A stretch of DNA of 13,415 nt from positions 1 through 13,415 of the forward strand of contig JBKEAM010000024.1 of NCBI GenBank assembly GCA_047972265.1, in the 5' to 3' direction. A program made the translations under genes and the position numbers. The notes below the pieces were generated by a model. That model had not been told where the DNA came from. It ran no database searches and saw only the letters and a program-made list of their open reading frames with translations. Positions 6,256 through 13,414 of this stretch are shown here, piece by piece (position 1 is the first letter of the stretch; every line of letters begins with the position of its first letter). This DNA is from JAAYCI01 sp047972265. GTDB lineage: Bacteria; Bacillota; Clostridia; Oscillospirales; Ruminococcaceae.

Positions 6256-7268
6256 GCAATCAAAACGAGGGCGCCGCTCTTGGCACACAAAACGGCGGCG
6301 GATTTGGCAAAAAGCTGGCGGGGCTGTTTTCGGGCGCATCGTCCGATATTATTACAGTGCTTTCGGCCTATATTATATTAATCATTGTATTTTCGGCACT
6401 TTCGCCCCACTTTTTATCTTTTAAAAACTTTTTAAACATTGGTTTGTATGCGGCTATTATGGGCACCGTTGCCTGTAGCATGACCTTTGTAAACGTATCC
6501 GGCTGCATCGATATTTCGGTAGGCTCGCAAATAGCGGTGGTGGGCATGGTGGTTGCCACCGTAAACCGGCTTAATATGCCCATTGCCGTTACGGTACTGG
6601 CGGGGCTGGCGGCGGGTGCGCTGTGCGGCGCGTTAAACGGATTTTTTATAACCGTTATTAAGCTAAACCCCTTTATTACCACCATTGCCTCTATGCAAAT
6701 ACTAAGGGGCGTTGCCTACCTTATCTCTAACGGGCAAACCATAGTGGTGACCAACGATGCGCTTAAATTTTTGGGGCGCGGCTACTTTTTTGGCATCCCT
6801 GTAACGCTGCTGGTTATGCTGGGGCTGTACCTGCTGTTTTGGTTTATTAGCAAGCACACCGTATTTGGCCGCAGTATTTACCTAATAGGCGGCAACCCGC
6901 AGGCCAGCTTTTTGGCAGGCATACGGGTAAACCGCATTAAAATGATTATCTATATTGTAAACGGCCTTATGGCAGGCGCGGCAGGTACCATGTTGGCGGC
7001 GCAAACCGGTGCGGGGCTGCCCATGGCCGCAGCCGAAACAAACATGCAGGCACTTAGCGCCGTTATACTGGGCGGGGCGGGCCTTACCGGCGGCAAAGGC
7101 ACCATTTTGGGTACCTTAATAGGGGTGCTGGTGCTGTCTACCCTAAACAACGGCATGGTTATGATGAACGTACAAACCTTTTGGCAGCAGGTTACGGTGG
7201 GCACGGTATTGCTGCTGGCCGTTACCATAGATGCCATAAAGGGCGGCAGCTTAAAAAGGAAGATATAA
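6252..7268 (+). CDS. Sugar ABC transporter permease, RbsC type
   Basis: A 338-residue polytopic membrane protein of the RbsC/XylH/AraH permease family (BPD_transp_2), which forms the sugar channel as a dimer. After a polar cytoplasmic start (1-30), hydrophobic segments fill the rest of the chain. Family landmarks are SGCIDISVGS (83-92), NGFFITVIKLNPFITTIAS (129-147), GGNPQASFLAGI (213-224, the coupling loop facing the ATPase) and AVILGGAGLTGGKGTILGT (270-288). GGAGG (6241-6245) lies six bases before the ATG, inside the end of the ATPase gene. The mutarotase ATG follows its stop after two bases. The permease-like sequence does not reveal the sugar. Confidence 0.93.
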   Translation: MSNQNEGAALGTQNGGGFGKKLAGLFSGASSDIITVLSAYIILIIVFSALSPHFLSFKNFLNIGLYAAIMGTVACSMTFVNVSGCIDISVGSQIAVVGMVVATVNRLNMPIAVTVLAGLAAGALCGALNGFFITVIKLNPFITTIASMQILRGVAYLISNGQTIVVTNDALKFLGRGYFFGIPVTLLVMLGLYLLFWFISKHTVFGRSIYLIGGNPQASFLAGIRVNRIKMIIYIVNGLMAGAAGTMLAAQTGAGLPMAAAETNMQALSAVILGGAGLTGGKGTILGTLIGVLVLSTLNNGMVMMNVQTFWQQVTVGTVLLLAVTIDAIKGGSLKRKI

Positions 7269-7270
7269 TC

Positions 7271-7603
7271 ATGCAGCAAAAAACCACAACACCGCATAGG
7301 GTGTGTTTTGTGCTGGCCTTAAAACCCGGCGTCGGGCAAGAGTATATGCGCCGCCACCAGCAGGTATGGCCCGAAATGCAGCAAATGCTGCGGCAGGCGG
7401 GGGTGTACAATTATTCGCTTTGGGTGCAAGGCAGCCAGGTAATAGGCTACTACCAAACAAAAAACCTGCAACGCACAACCGCGGCAAAAGCCGCAAGTGC
7501 GGTGCAGGACAAATGGAATAAGTATATGGCTGATATATTGGAAACCGATGCAGAGGGAAGGCCGGTGCTGCAAAACCCGCAGCAGGTTTTTATGCTGGAA
7601 TAG
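7271..7603 (+). CDS. L-rhamnose mutarotase family protein
   Basis: A 110-residue cytoplasmic enzyme of the RhaM family, which interconverts the alpha and beta anomers of L-rhamnose and related sugars so that uptake is not limited by spontaneous mutarotation. EYMRRHQQVWPEM (24-36) matches the E. coli RhaM segment EYQRRHNPIWPEL, placing Tyr25 and His29 at the positions of its catalytic Tyr and His. YNYSLW and KWNKYMADI near the C terminus are also family-typical, and the length is as usual. The ATG at 7271 was chosen because AAGGA sits about ten bases upstream and two bases after the permease stop; a longer frame runs through permease sequence. It is last in the sugar operon. Homologues acting on L-fucose or other sugars exist, so the exact substrate is open. 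The gene name rhaM would be reasonable but is not proven. Confidence 0.87.
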   Translation: MQQKTTTPHRVCFVLALKPGVGQEYMRRHQQVWPEMQQMLRQAGVYNYSLWVQGSQVIGYYQTKNLQRTTAAKAASAVQDKWNKYMADILETDAEGRPVLQNPQQVFMLE

Positions 7604-7612
7604 CGCCGGGGC

Positions 7613-8491
7613 TTAGCCAGCGTTGCCGCGGCGGTACTCTCTGAGGGTAAAGCCTGTTTCTTTTTTAAACCGTTTGGAAAAATGGCACGCGTCGCTAAAG
7701 CCGGTGGCATAGGCAATTTCGGCAATGGGGGTGTTGGTGGTTTCCAGCAGTTCTATCGCCTGCAATACCCTATACCGCAACAGGTAACGGTGCAAAGAGG
7801 TGCCGGTGTGCAAAACCATTAGCTTGTTAATGTAGTTTGGATGAAAGCTAAGGGCAGTGCCAATGGTTATATTGTCTATATCGCGCGCATAATTTTTATG
7901 GATATAGCTGATGATAAGGTTGATGCTTTTATCTGTAGAATACTGGCTGGGCAGGCCGCTTACACGGGCTATATACCCAAGCACAGACAGCATTAGCCCG
8001 TTTAGCCGCTGTTGGTAATAGGTTTTGCGGGTGGCGTACTCGCTTACCATCTCCAGCAGGTTGCCCTGTATAGATTGCATGTTGCGCAGGTAAATAGGAT
8101 CTTTGAATCGCTCGGCATTTGCAAAGTGGATAAAGGGCAGCATCTCTTTTTGGTTAAAGCTTTCGCTGCGCTCGGGCGGTATGGGCACCGTCAGATGAGA
8201 ATAATCCTGGGTAAAATCAAAGTTAATGGTAATTACAACCAATGGCTGCTCTTTGGTGGTTGCGTCCATGCGGTAGTTTAGGCCGGGCTGCCACAAAAAC
8301 AAGTCGCCGGGCACGGCGGCCTGTGTAAAATCGTCAAAATAAAGGGTACCGGACCCTTTATAAATATAAAAAAGCCTGCAATCGTAAGGCTTTCTAAAAT
8401 TTGGAAAGGCGTCTTTCTCAAAGCTTTGTATTTTGGACATTCGCACAAAGGGGTTTATCTCTTCAAAAGGCATTGCAATGGCCGCTGACAT
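7613..8491 (-). CDS. AraC-family transcriptional regulator with cupin domain
   Basis: A 292-residue DNA-binding regulator. The N-terminal half is a cupin-like sugar-sensing domain (about 15-110; YKGSGTLYFDD 44-54, PGDLFLWQPG 61-70 is the typical turn). The C-terminal 95 residues hold the two AraC helix-turn-helix units: DIDNITIGTALSFHPNYINKLM (204-225) and PIAEIAYATGFSDACHFSKRFKKETGFTLREYR (255-287), the second carrying the classic AraC signature. It is divergent from the isomerase gene and convergent with the mutarotase gene, so it is the obvious sugar-responsive controller of both units; activation is the usual mode in this family. The ATG at 8489-8491 follows a GGGGGGA about nine bases upstream; the next in-frame ATG lacks a site. 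The stop is nine bases from the mutarotase stop, with no terminator between them. Confidence 0.9.
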   Translation of the reverse strand: MSAAIAMPFEEINPFVRMSKIQSFEKDAFPNFRKPYDCRLFYIYKGSGTLYFDDFTQAAVPGDLFLWQPGLNYRMDATTKEQPLVVITINFDFTQDYSHLTVPIPPERSESFNQKEMLPFIHFANAERFKDPIYLRNMQSIQGNLLEMVSEYATRKTYYQQRLNGLMLSVLGYIARVSGLPSQYSTDKSINLIISYIHKNYARDIDNITIGTALSFHPNYINKLMVLHTGTSLHRYLLRYRVLQAIELLETTNTPIAEIAYATGFSDACHFSKRFKKETGFTLREYRRGNAG

Positions 8492-8528
8492 GGGATGGTC
8501 CCCCCGTTTCTATAGTATTTTCTCTTTT

Positions 8529-8557
8529 ATTGTACCACCACAGAATACCTGTGTAAA
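8529..8557 (-). promoter_or_regulatory. Promoter of the AraC-family regulator
   Basis: On the minus strand: TTTACA (8552-8557), 17 bases, TACAAT (8529-8534), each five of six to consensus, giving a leader of about 30 bases. Confidence 0.7.
8539..8553. promoter_or_regulatory. Candidate operator between regulator and isomerase
   Basis: CACAG, five bases, CTGTG: a perfect inverted repeat lying between the -35 and -10 of the regulator promoter and about 60 bases upstream of the isomerase start. The position suits autoregulation and activation of the divergent gene. AraC proteins normally bind direct repeats, so another factor could use this site. I did not find a second copy upstream of the ABC operon. 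Confidence 0.35.
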
Positions 8558-8600
8558 TGCGGATCTGGCGGCGTTTTGCCGCTGTAAAGCAAAAGAAAAC

Positions 8601-8606
8601 TGGAGG
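8601..8606 (+). promoter_or_regulatory. Ribosome binding site fixing a TTG start
   Basis: TGGAGG is nine bases before TTG (8616-8618) of the isomerase gene. A GC-rich hairpin, GCGGC/GCCGC (8568-8582), sits a little upstream in the leader. Confidence 0.75.
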
Positions 8607-8615
8607 TTTTTTGTT

Positions 8616-10064
8616 TTGATAACACAACGTAAAAAGCGTACGGCACGTATAGGCGTATATGCCATTGGGCACGAGACTTACTGGGGCCAGTTTGAGGGAC
8701 TTTTGGAGCGTTTGATGGAATACCACGAGGATTTTAAAACCATGGTAGCCCAAAACGATGTGGAAATAGTAGATTTTGGTATGGTAGATACCAGCGAGGG
8801 CGCATATGCGGCACTTACCAACATGCAGGGAGCAGGGCTGGATTTGCTGTTTTGCAACATGGTAACCTACGGCATATCCTCTACCTTTGCGCCTATTATA
8901 AGGGATTTAAACGTGCCGGTGGTTTTGGTGGCGTTGCAGCCGCTGGCATCTATGGGATACAAAGATGCAAACACCCGCCGCCAACTGGAAAACGACAATA
9001 TTTGCGCTGTGCCGGAGTTTACCGGTGTGGCGGTGCGTATGGGCAAGCAGGTGGCGGATGTTGTGTTGGGTACTTTGTATAAAGATGCCGAAGCGGCAGC
9101 GCATGTGGCCGAATGGTGCAATATTGCAAAGGTACTGCACGATTTAAAGGGCGCGCGTGTTGCACTGATGGGCCACGTGCTGGAAAGCATGTATGATATG
9201 CATGCAGACCCCACGGCAATATCCAAAGCGTTTGGGTTGCATGTGCCGCTGTTAGAGGTAGACGATGTGGTGGCGCTGTACCGGCAGATAAAAGAGGAGG
9301 ACGTAGAAGCAAAAATACAGTTGATACGCCAAAACTTTGATATGCCAGACCCCAAAAGCGACCCTGTAACCCGTAAACTTACTGAGGAGGATCTGGTACA
9401 GGCCGCCAAAAGCGCTGTTGCACTGGATATGTTTATAGAAAAGTACAACCTTACCGGGCTTGCCCATTATTACGAAGGCGAAGAGGGCTCTTTGCAGCGG
9501 CAGGTGTCCAGCTCTTTTATCGTGGGCAACTCTATTTTAAATGCGCAGGGCGTGCCCATGTGCGGCGAGTTTGATATAAAAACCTGTATTGCCATGCTTA
9601 TTATGGATAGGCTGGATATTGGCGGCAGCTTTGCCGAGTTTCATCCCTTTGATTTTGAGGACGATTTTATTTTGGTGGGGCACGACGGCCCGCATCACAT
9701 TGCCATTGCCGATGGCAAACCGGTACTGCGCAGCCTTACAAAATATCATGGCAAGCATGGCAGCGGCGCTTCGGTAGAGTTTAAAATAAAGGCGGGGCCT
9801 ATTACCATGCTGGGTATTACCCAAGATGCTGACGGAGAATTTAGGTTTATTATTGGCGAGGGCCAGTCTAAACAGGGAGAAATACCCCCCACCGGCAATA
9901 CCAATACCCGCGGGCACTTTGCGCCCACCACCAAAGAGTTTATTAAAAAATGGGTGATGATGGGCCCCACACATCACTATGCGCTGGGCATTGGGCACCA
10001 CGCCGATACCATTGCCAAAATTGCCGCTGTGCTGGGCATACGCTATAACATTGTGCGGGGATAA
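8616..10064 (+). CDS. L-arabinose/L-fucose isomerase family protein
   Basis: A 482-residue enzyme related to L-arabinose isomerase (AraA, about 500 residues) and the fucose isomerase fold; it should convert an aldose into the matching ketose with a divalent metal. Recognisable parts are VTYGISSTFAPIIRDLNVPVV (83-103), GHVLESMYDMHADPT (186-200), the EGEEGSLQRQ segment (287-296), CGEFDIKTC (316-324), FAEFHPFDF (339-347), and GPTHHYALGIGHH (450-462). Likely metal ligands are a Glu in 287-290, Glu318, His343 and His453 or His454, by analogy with the two Glu and two His of AraA. The start is TTG, nine bases after TGGAGG; the longer open frame runs through the regulator gene and is rejected. It is monocistronic, with a strong terminator after it. 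With the mutarotase and transporter it suggests catabolism of L-rhamnose, L-fucose or L-arabinose, but no kinase or aldolase is present here to settle which. Confidence 0.85.
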   Translation: MITQRKKRTARIGVYAIGHETYWGQFEGLLERLMEYHEDFKTMVAQNDVEIVDFGMVDTSEGAYAALTNMQGAGLDLLFCNMVTYGISSTFAPIIRDLNVPVVLVALQPLASMGYKDANTRRQLENDNICAVPEFTGVAVRMGKQVADVVLGTLYKDAEAAAHVAEWCNIAKVLHDLKGARVALMGHVLESMYDMHADPTAISKAFGLHVPLLEVDDVVALYRQIKEEDVEAKIQLIRQNFDMPDPKSDPVTRKLTEEDLVQAAKSAVALDMFIEKYNLTGLAHYYEGEEGSLQRQVSSSFIVGNSILNAQGVPMCGEFDIKTCIAMLIMDRLDIGGSFAEFHPFDFEDDFILVGHDGPHHIAIADGKPVLRSLTKYHGKHGSGASVEFKIKAGPITMLGITQDADGEFRFIIGEGQSKQGEIPPTGNTNTRGHFAPTTKEFIKKWVMMGPTHHYALGIGHHADTIAKIAAVLGIRYNIVRG

Positions 10065-10107
10065 AGGCAAAGAACAACCCCGGTAAGCCATGCAAAAGTG
10101 TAAAATA

Positions 10108-10140
10108 ACCGCCCGCCTTTTAAAGGCGGGTGGTTTTATT
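10108..10140 (+). terminator. Intrinsic terminator after the isomerase gene
   Basis: ACC-G-CCCGCC (10108-10117) pairs with GGCGGG-T-GGT (10125-10134), including one G-U, around a 7-base loop, followed by TTTTATT. The opposite strand also ends in a T-rich run, so it may work in both directions, although no minus-strand gene needs it. Confidence 0.9.
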
Positions 10141-10155
10141 GTGCACAATAAAACC
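10132..10155. repeat. Perfect 24-bp palindrome
   Basis: GGTTTTATTGTG (10132-10143) is followed immediately by its exact reverse complement (10144-10155), with no spacer. The left half shares the right arm and T tract of the isomerase terminator. The TGCACAAT of the centre recurs at 10180-10187. It may be a dimer binding site, or part of a larger alternative fold with the terminator. Confidence 0.6.
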
Positions 10156-10474
10156 TGGTAAATTTTACAGTTGCTTTTTTGCACAATCAAACTTTAAAAA
10201 CAACGGTGGCATGAGGGCAATACTTTAATACAAAAAAAGACTATTTTTAAAGTTCTTTACTATTATACCTCAAAAAACAAAAAAAGTAAGTAGAAATATT
10301 AAAAATAATTACATGGATGCGTTTATTATGATTAAAAGTAAGTATGGCGAAGCAGAGGGGTAAACCACCGCCTTATTTGTTTTTTGCGCAAAGTATGGAT
10401 TAGAAGCGGTTTATAAGAAAAATGATATTGCTCAAAGGTAGGCAAAAAGATTTAAAACAGCACATTTTATGCAA
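10156..10474. other. AT-rich intergenic DNA without a gene
   Basis: Poly-A and poly-T rich, with no frame that combines a start, a ribosome binding site and plausible protein. A 16-codon frame beginning ATGGATGCG near 10314 has no ribosome binding site. No clear hairpin or RNA family was seen. Confidence 0.45.
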
Positions 10475-10503
10475 TTGACAGGCCTATAAAATTATCGTAA
10501 AGT
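10475..10503 (+). promoter_or_regulatory. Promoter of the GGDEF gene
   Basis: TTGACA (10475-10480), a perfect -35, then 17 bases and TAAAGT (10498-10503), four of six for the -10. Transcription would start near 10510, about 75 bases before the ATG. Confidence 0.6.
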
Positions 10504-10586
10504 GAAAATAGAAATAAAACCTAAAAAACGTCAAAAAATAAAATTTTTGCCCAGTGCAAAAGAGATAAAAACCAAAGGTGGTATAC

Positions 10587-10982
10587 ATGGCGAGGGGAGT
10601 AATGCACTTAAGATACGAAACAATGCTGGAGTATAAAGCATGGCACAAAAAATTGCTGTCGATGACAGCGGCGGCCATCCCTTTTTTACTGCTGGCCGAG
10701 GTACTGATATTTGCTATAAAAAAATGGCAGGGAAACGCCGGAAACACGGCCGAATACCTGTGGATATATATGGCACGTCCAACCCTATATTTTTTATCGG
10801 TTCTTGGGGTTGCGGCACTGGCTTCTTTTTGGCTGGTAAAGCACAAAAAATATGCTGCACAGGCGCTGGTATATGTTACCGGTCTTGTTTTGCTATGCAG
10901 CGGCATAGCGTGGACACACTCTGCGGTAGATGTTATTTTTGCCGTGTTTTTTTACCGGTGTTTATTTCACTTTCTTATGTAG
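10587..10982 (+). CDS. Diguanylate cyclase, N-terminal membrane part (frameshifted)
   Basis: This frame encodes 131 residues and holds the first three to four membrane segments of a membrane-bound GGDEF protein: about LLSMTAAAIPFLLLAEVLIF, PTLYFLSVLGVAALASFWLV, YAAQALVYVTGLVLLCSGIAW and SAVDVIFAVFF. It stops shortly after a run of seven T (10947-10953). The rest of the protein continues in another frame from that point. With one additional T the two frames join into about 379 residues with six membrane segments and a GGDEF domain. The ATG at 10587 was chosen because AAAGGTG (10574-10580) is six bases upstream; ATG at 10602 has a purine-rich site too close to it. The sequence after the T run in this frame (YRCLFHFLM) is probably not meaningful. 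Either the gene is broken, the sequence has a homopolymer error, or a shift occurs during expression. Confidence 0.65.
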   Translation: MARGVMHLRYETMLEYKAWHKKLLSMTAAAIPFLLLAEVLIFAIKKWQGNAGNTAEYLWIYMARPTLYFLSVLGVAALASFWLVKHKKYAAQALVYVTGLVLLCSGIAWTHSAVDVIFAVFFYRCLFHFLM

Positions 10983-11725
10983 ATAAACGTGTACTTTGGT
11001 ACAGCTTTGGCGCCAGCATGGTAATGTGCGCCGTAACATTTATTTGCGTTTGGCGTTACCCACCCTACCCAACAACAGAGAACACAGCCCCCAGCCACAT
11101 GACAATGATTACCGTGGTGGTGCTGCTAATGTTGTGCTTTTTTGTTGCGCGTACTATATTAGAGCGTCAAACTGAGTTGGTGCGCGCCATTTTAGAGGCT
11201 GTGTCTAACAGCAAAAAAGACGCCCTTACCGGGTTGTTTAACCACAATGCCTTTTATGATACGTTGGAGCAAAATATGCGCGAAGCCAAAAACAACGGCA
11301 ATATTTTTAGCGTTATATTAATGGATATAGATGATTTTAAGCTGATAAACGACCAGTATGGGCATTATACAGGCGATGATTTGATACGCCTGTGCGTAAA
11401 GGCAATACAGCAAAACCTAGAGAAAAGAGATACCGCCTTTAGGTATGGCGGCGAAGAATTTACCGTTTTAACCCATAAAGGCACAAATTCCAGCTACGAG
11501 CTGGCAGAAAAAATACGACGGGCTTTTGCCTCTAAAGCAACCAAGTCGGGTTTTAACGTTACCATAAGCGCCGGGGTTTGCCAGTACGATACTACGCTTT
11601 TTACGGCAGAAAGAGATTATTTTACCTCTGTTGACGAAGCCCTGTACGAGGCCAAAAGCAGTGGAAAAAACAAAACGGTGGTGTACAAACCGGCGGCGGG
11701 CGGCAAAAGTACATTAAAAGAATAA
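10952..11725 (+). CDS. Diguanylate cyclase, C-terminal GGDEF part (frameshifted)
   Basis: This frame continues the membrane domain (FLPVFISLSYV, VLWYSFGASMVMCAVTFICVW, then TMITVVVLLMLCFFVARTIL) and leads into a GGDEF domain, which makes cyclic di-GMP from two GTP. DALTGLFNHNAFYD is the domain start, MDIDDFKLINDQYGHYTGDD carries the metal-binding Asp and the turn after it, and RYGGEEF is the active-site loop (GGEEF at 11447-11461). AGVCQYD and ALYEAKSSGKN close the domain, so the catalytic part looks intact. The inhibitory I-site RxxD is not kept: the aligned residues read EKRD, with Glu in place of Arg, so product inhibition is predicted to be weak. I see no credible restart codon with a ribosome binding site; ATG at 11018 lacks one. 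Without a frameshift this half would not be made. Confidence 0.75.
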   Translation, partial: LPVFISLSYVDKRVLWYSFGASMVMCAVTFICVWRYPPYPTTENTAPSHMTMITVVVLLMLCFFVARTILERQTELVRAILEAVSNSKKDALTGLFNHNAFYDTLEQNMREAKNNGNIFSVILMDIDDFKLINDQYGHYTGDDLIRLCVKAIQQNLEKRDTAFRYGGEEFTVLTHKGTNSSYELAEKIRRAFASKATKSGFNVTISAGVCQYDTTLFTAERDYFTSVDEALYEAKSSGKNKTVVYKPAAGGKSTLKE

Positions 11726-11727
11726 AA

Positions 11728-11770
11728 TTACACAATGCAGATTAAAATGTTGTGTAAATGATGTTTTTTT
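11728..11770 (+). terminator. Weak terminator-like hairpin after the GGDEF gene
   Basis: TTACACAA (11728-11735) pairs with TTGTGTAA (11750-11757), followed after six bases by seven T. The stem is AT-rich, the loop is 14 bases and the T run is displaced, so read-through into the glycosyltransferase gene is likely. It could instead be an operator, since its right arm overlaps a possible promoter. Confidence 0.4.
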
Positions 11771-11778
11771 GTTACTAT
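11750..11778 (+). promoter_or_regulatory. Possible promoter of the glycosyltransferase gene
   Basis: TTGTGT (11750-11755), 17 bases, TACTAT (11773-11778). Each hexamer is about four of six, so this is weak evidence. Confidence 0.3.
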
Positions 11779-11825
11779 AAGAAAGCTTGTTAAAAAATAA
11801 AATAAGAGATAAAAGGAGGATGGGA

Positions 11826-13367
11826 ATGGTAAAACCGCACAGAGATATACTGGCCCGTAACCTTGCAATACTGTTGTTTGCCATAGGAATTATCATTCGG
11901 TTTGCTGCAATTTCCTCCTATCCGGCCGGGTTAAACCAGGATGAAGCTTTGGCAGGGTACGAAGCATATTCTTTGCTGCATTATGGTATGGATTCGCACG
12001 GGTATACTTTGCCGGTATATTTTGTAGCGTGGGGCAGCGGTATGAACGTGCTGTACAGCTACCTATCCATACCTTTTGTGGGCATACTGGGTGTTACAAC
12101 CCTTTCGGTACGGCTTGTGCAGGTGATTTTTTCCTGCCTTACGCTGCTTGTGTTCCACAAGTTTTGCAAACATATTTTTAGCCGTCGCGGCGCTTTGGTT
12201 GCGTTGTTTTTATTGGTAATCAACCCCTGGCACATCATGCTGTCTCGCTGGGGACTTGAAAGTAACCTTGTGGTATTTTTTGTGCTGTGCGGGTTTTACT
12301 TTTACCAGAGTGGGCTGGATAAACCCCGTTACTTTATCTTTTCTGGCATTATGTACGGGCTGGCTCTGTACTGCTACGCAACGGCGTGGGTGGTTATTCC
12401 CCTTGCGCTGGTTTTGCACACATGGTACTCGTTGCACTGTAAAAAGCTTAAAATTTCCCTGCAGTTTATTTTGGGGGGCGTTGCGCTGCTGGCGTTTGCC
12501 CTGCCTCTGCTGCTGTTTTTACTGGTAAATGTGGGCGCCCTGCCCGAAATTCGCCTGCCCTTTATCAGTGTGCCCCGGTTAGAGGCCATGCGCCAGCAGG
12601 AGTATTCTTTTGCAAGCCTGCCGCAAAACATATCCAAGGTATTTGGGGTATTGGCAACACAAAGCGATGGATGGGGCCATAACTCTTTAGAGGGTTTTGG
12701 CATCTACTACCTGTTTAGCTGGCCCTTTATTTTGTACGGTATGGCCTATGTAGTATCGGATGGATGGCGTAAACTTAAAAAGCGCATTTGGTCTCCCTCT
12801 GTACCGGTGCTGTTGTCTGTAATTGCAATAATCCCCAGCATGATGCTTATGGTTAGCCCCAATATCAACCGTATAAATACCCTGCATATTTTTATGCTGT
12901 ATTTTTGCGCATATGGCATTATTGTGCTGTTTAGGCGGTACGATTCTAAAATTACCGCCGCCCTGCTTGCGGCATATGCTGTATTCTTTTTGGGTTTTGC
13001 GGGCAGTTATTTTTCTACCCAAAAGGTTACCTTTACAGATGGTTACCAGCAGGCGCTGGCGGCGGCAGTAGCCTCTGATGACGAAGCCATTTATGTTGTG
13101 GATATTCCGTACCCGGTGCTGCTGGCAGAAACCAAGTACCCTGTAACAGAGTATTTGCAGGATGTGCACTATAGTACCGAGCCCTCGGCCTTTATGTATC
13201 CCGATAGAATTGGGCGTTACCTGTTTACGGCAAACTCCAACGATATACAAGAGGGGTCCAGCTACGTATTCCCCATGTCGGATACCAATTTATTGTATGC
13301 TTTGTACGACCGCGGGTATATTATTACCCTGTACAATACCTATTACTACGCCATACAGGTACACTAA
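11826..13367 (+). CDS. GT-C membrane glycosyltransferase (family 39-like)
   Basis: A 513-residue polytopic protein resembling the ArnT/PMT-type glycosyltransferases, which take a sugar from a polyprenyl-phosphate carrier and attach it to a protein or cell-surface molecule outside the membrane. After the first membrane segment (about 11-30), SYPAGLNQDEALAGYEAYSLL (31-51) forms the first outer loop with the acidic pair Asp39-Glu40, the catalytic position in this fold. DSHGYTLPVYF and SVRLVQVIFSCL follow as is usual. INPWHIMLSRWGLESN is a well-kept segment of the family in Bacillota. About ten further hydrophobic segments follow, then a soluble C-terminal region (about 405-513). The ATG at 11826 lies six bases after AAAGGAGG (11812-11819); the ATG at 11820 overlaps that site. 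The acceptor is unknown; the Ser-rich surface protein in this window is a speculative candidate. Confidence 0.75.
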   Translation: MVKPHRDILARNLAILLFAIGIIIRFAAISSYPAGLNQDEALAGYEAYSLLHYGMDSHGYTLPVYFVAWGSGMNVLYSYLSIPFVGILGVTTLSVRLVQVIFSCLTLLVFHKFCKHIFSRRGALVALFLLVINPWHIMLSRWGLESNLVVFFVLCGFYFYQSGLDKPRYFIFSGIMYGLALYCYATAWVVIPLALVLHTWYSLHCKKLKISLQFILGGVALLAFALPLLLFLLVNVGALPEIRLPFISVPRLEAMRQQEYSFASLPQNISKVFGVLATQSDGWGHNSLEGFGIYYLFSWPFILYGMAYVVSDGWRKLKKRIWSPSVPVLLSVIAIIPSMMLMVSPNINRINTLHIFMLYFCAYGIIVLFRRYDSKITAALLAAYAVFFLGFAGSYFSTQKVTFTDGYQQALAAAVASDDEAIYVVDIPYPVLLAETKYPVTEYLQDVHYSTEPSAFMYPDRIGRYLFTANSNDIQEGSSYVFPMSDTNLLYALYDRGYIITLYNTYYYAIQVH

Positions 13368-13376
13368 ACAAAAAAT

Positions 13377-13414
13377 AAAACAGGCGCCTTTTAAAGGATG
13401 CCTGTTTTTATTTT
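13377..13414 (+). terminator. Intrinsic terminator after the glycosyltransferase gene
   Basis: AAAACAGGC (13377-13385) pairs with GCCTGTTTT (13400-13408); inside, CCTTT and AAAGG form a second short stem past a small internal loop. TTTTTATTTT follows. It begins ten bases after the glycosyltransferase stop. Confidence 0.9.

Noticed and set aside
8433..8615. Extended N terminus for the isomerase frame
   Set aside because: It runs back through the regulator gene and its promoter. TGGAGG nine bases before TTG at 8616 gives the family-like start.
10314..10364. A 16-codon frame between the isomerase and the GGDEF gene
   Set aside because: It has no ribosome binding site and no sign of selection; it is probably chance.
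10640..10945. Start of the GGDEF frame at ATG 10640
   Set aside because: The first hundred or so residues from there are polar, Cys/Gly-rich and out of frame with obvious membrane segments; that part is a shadow of the N-terminal frame.
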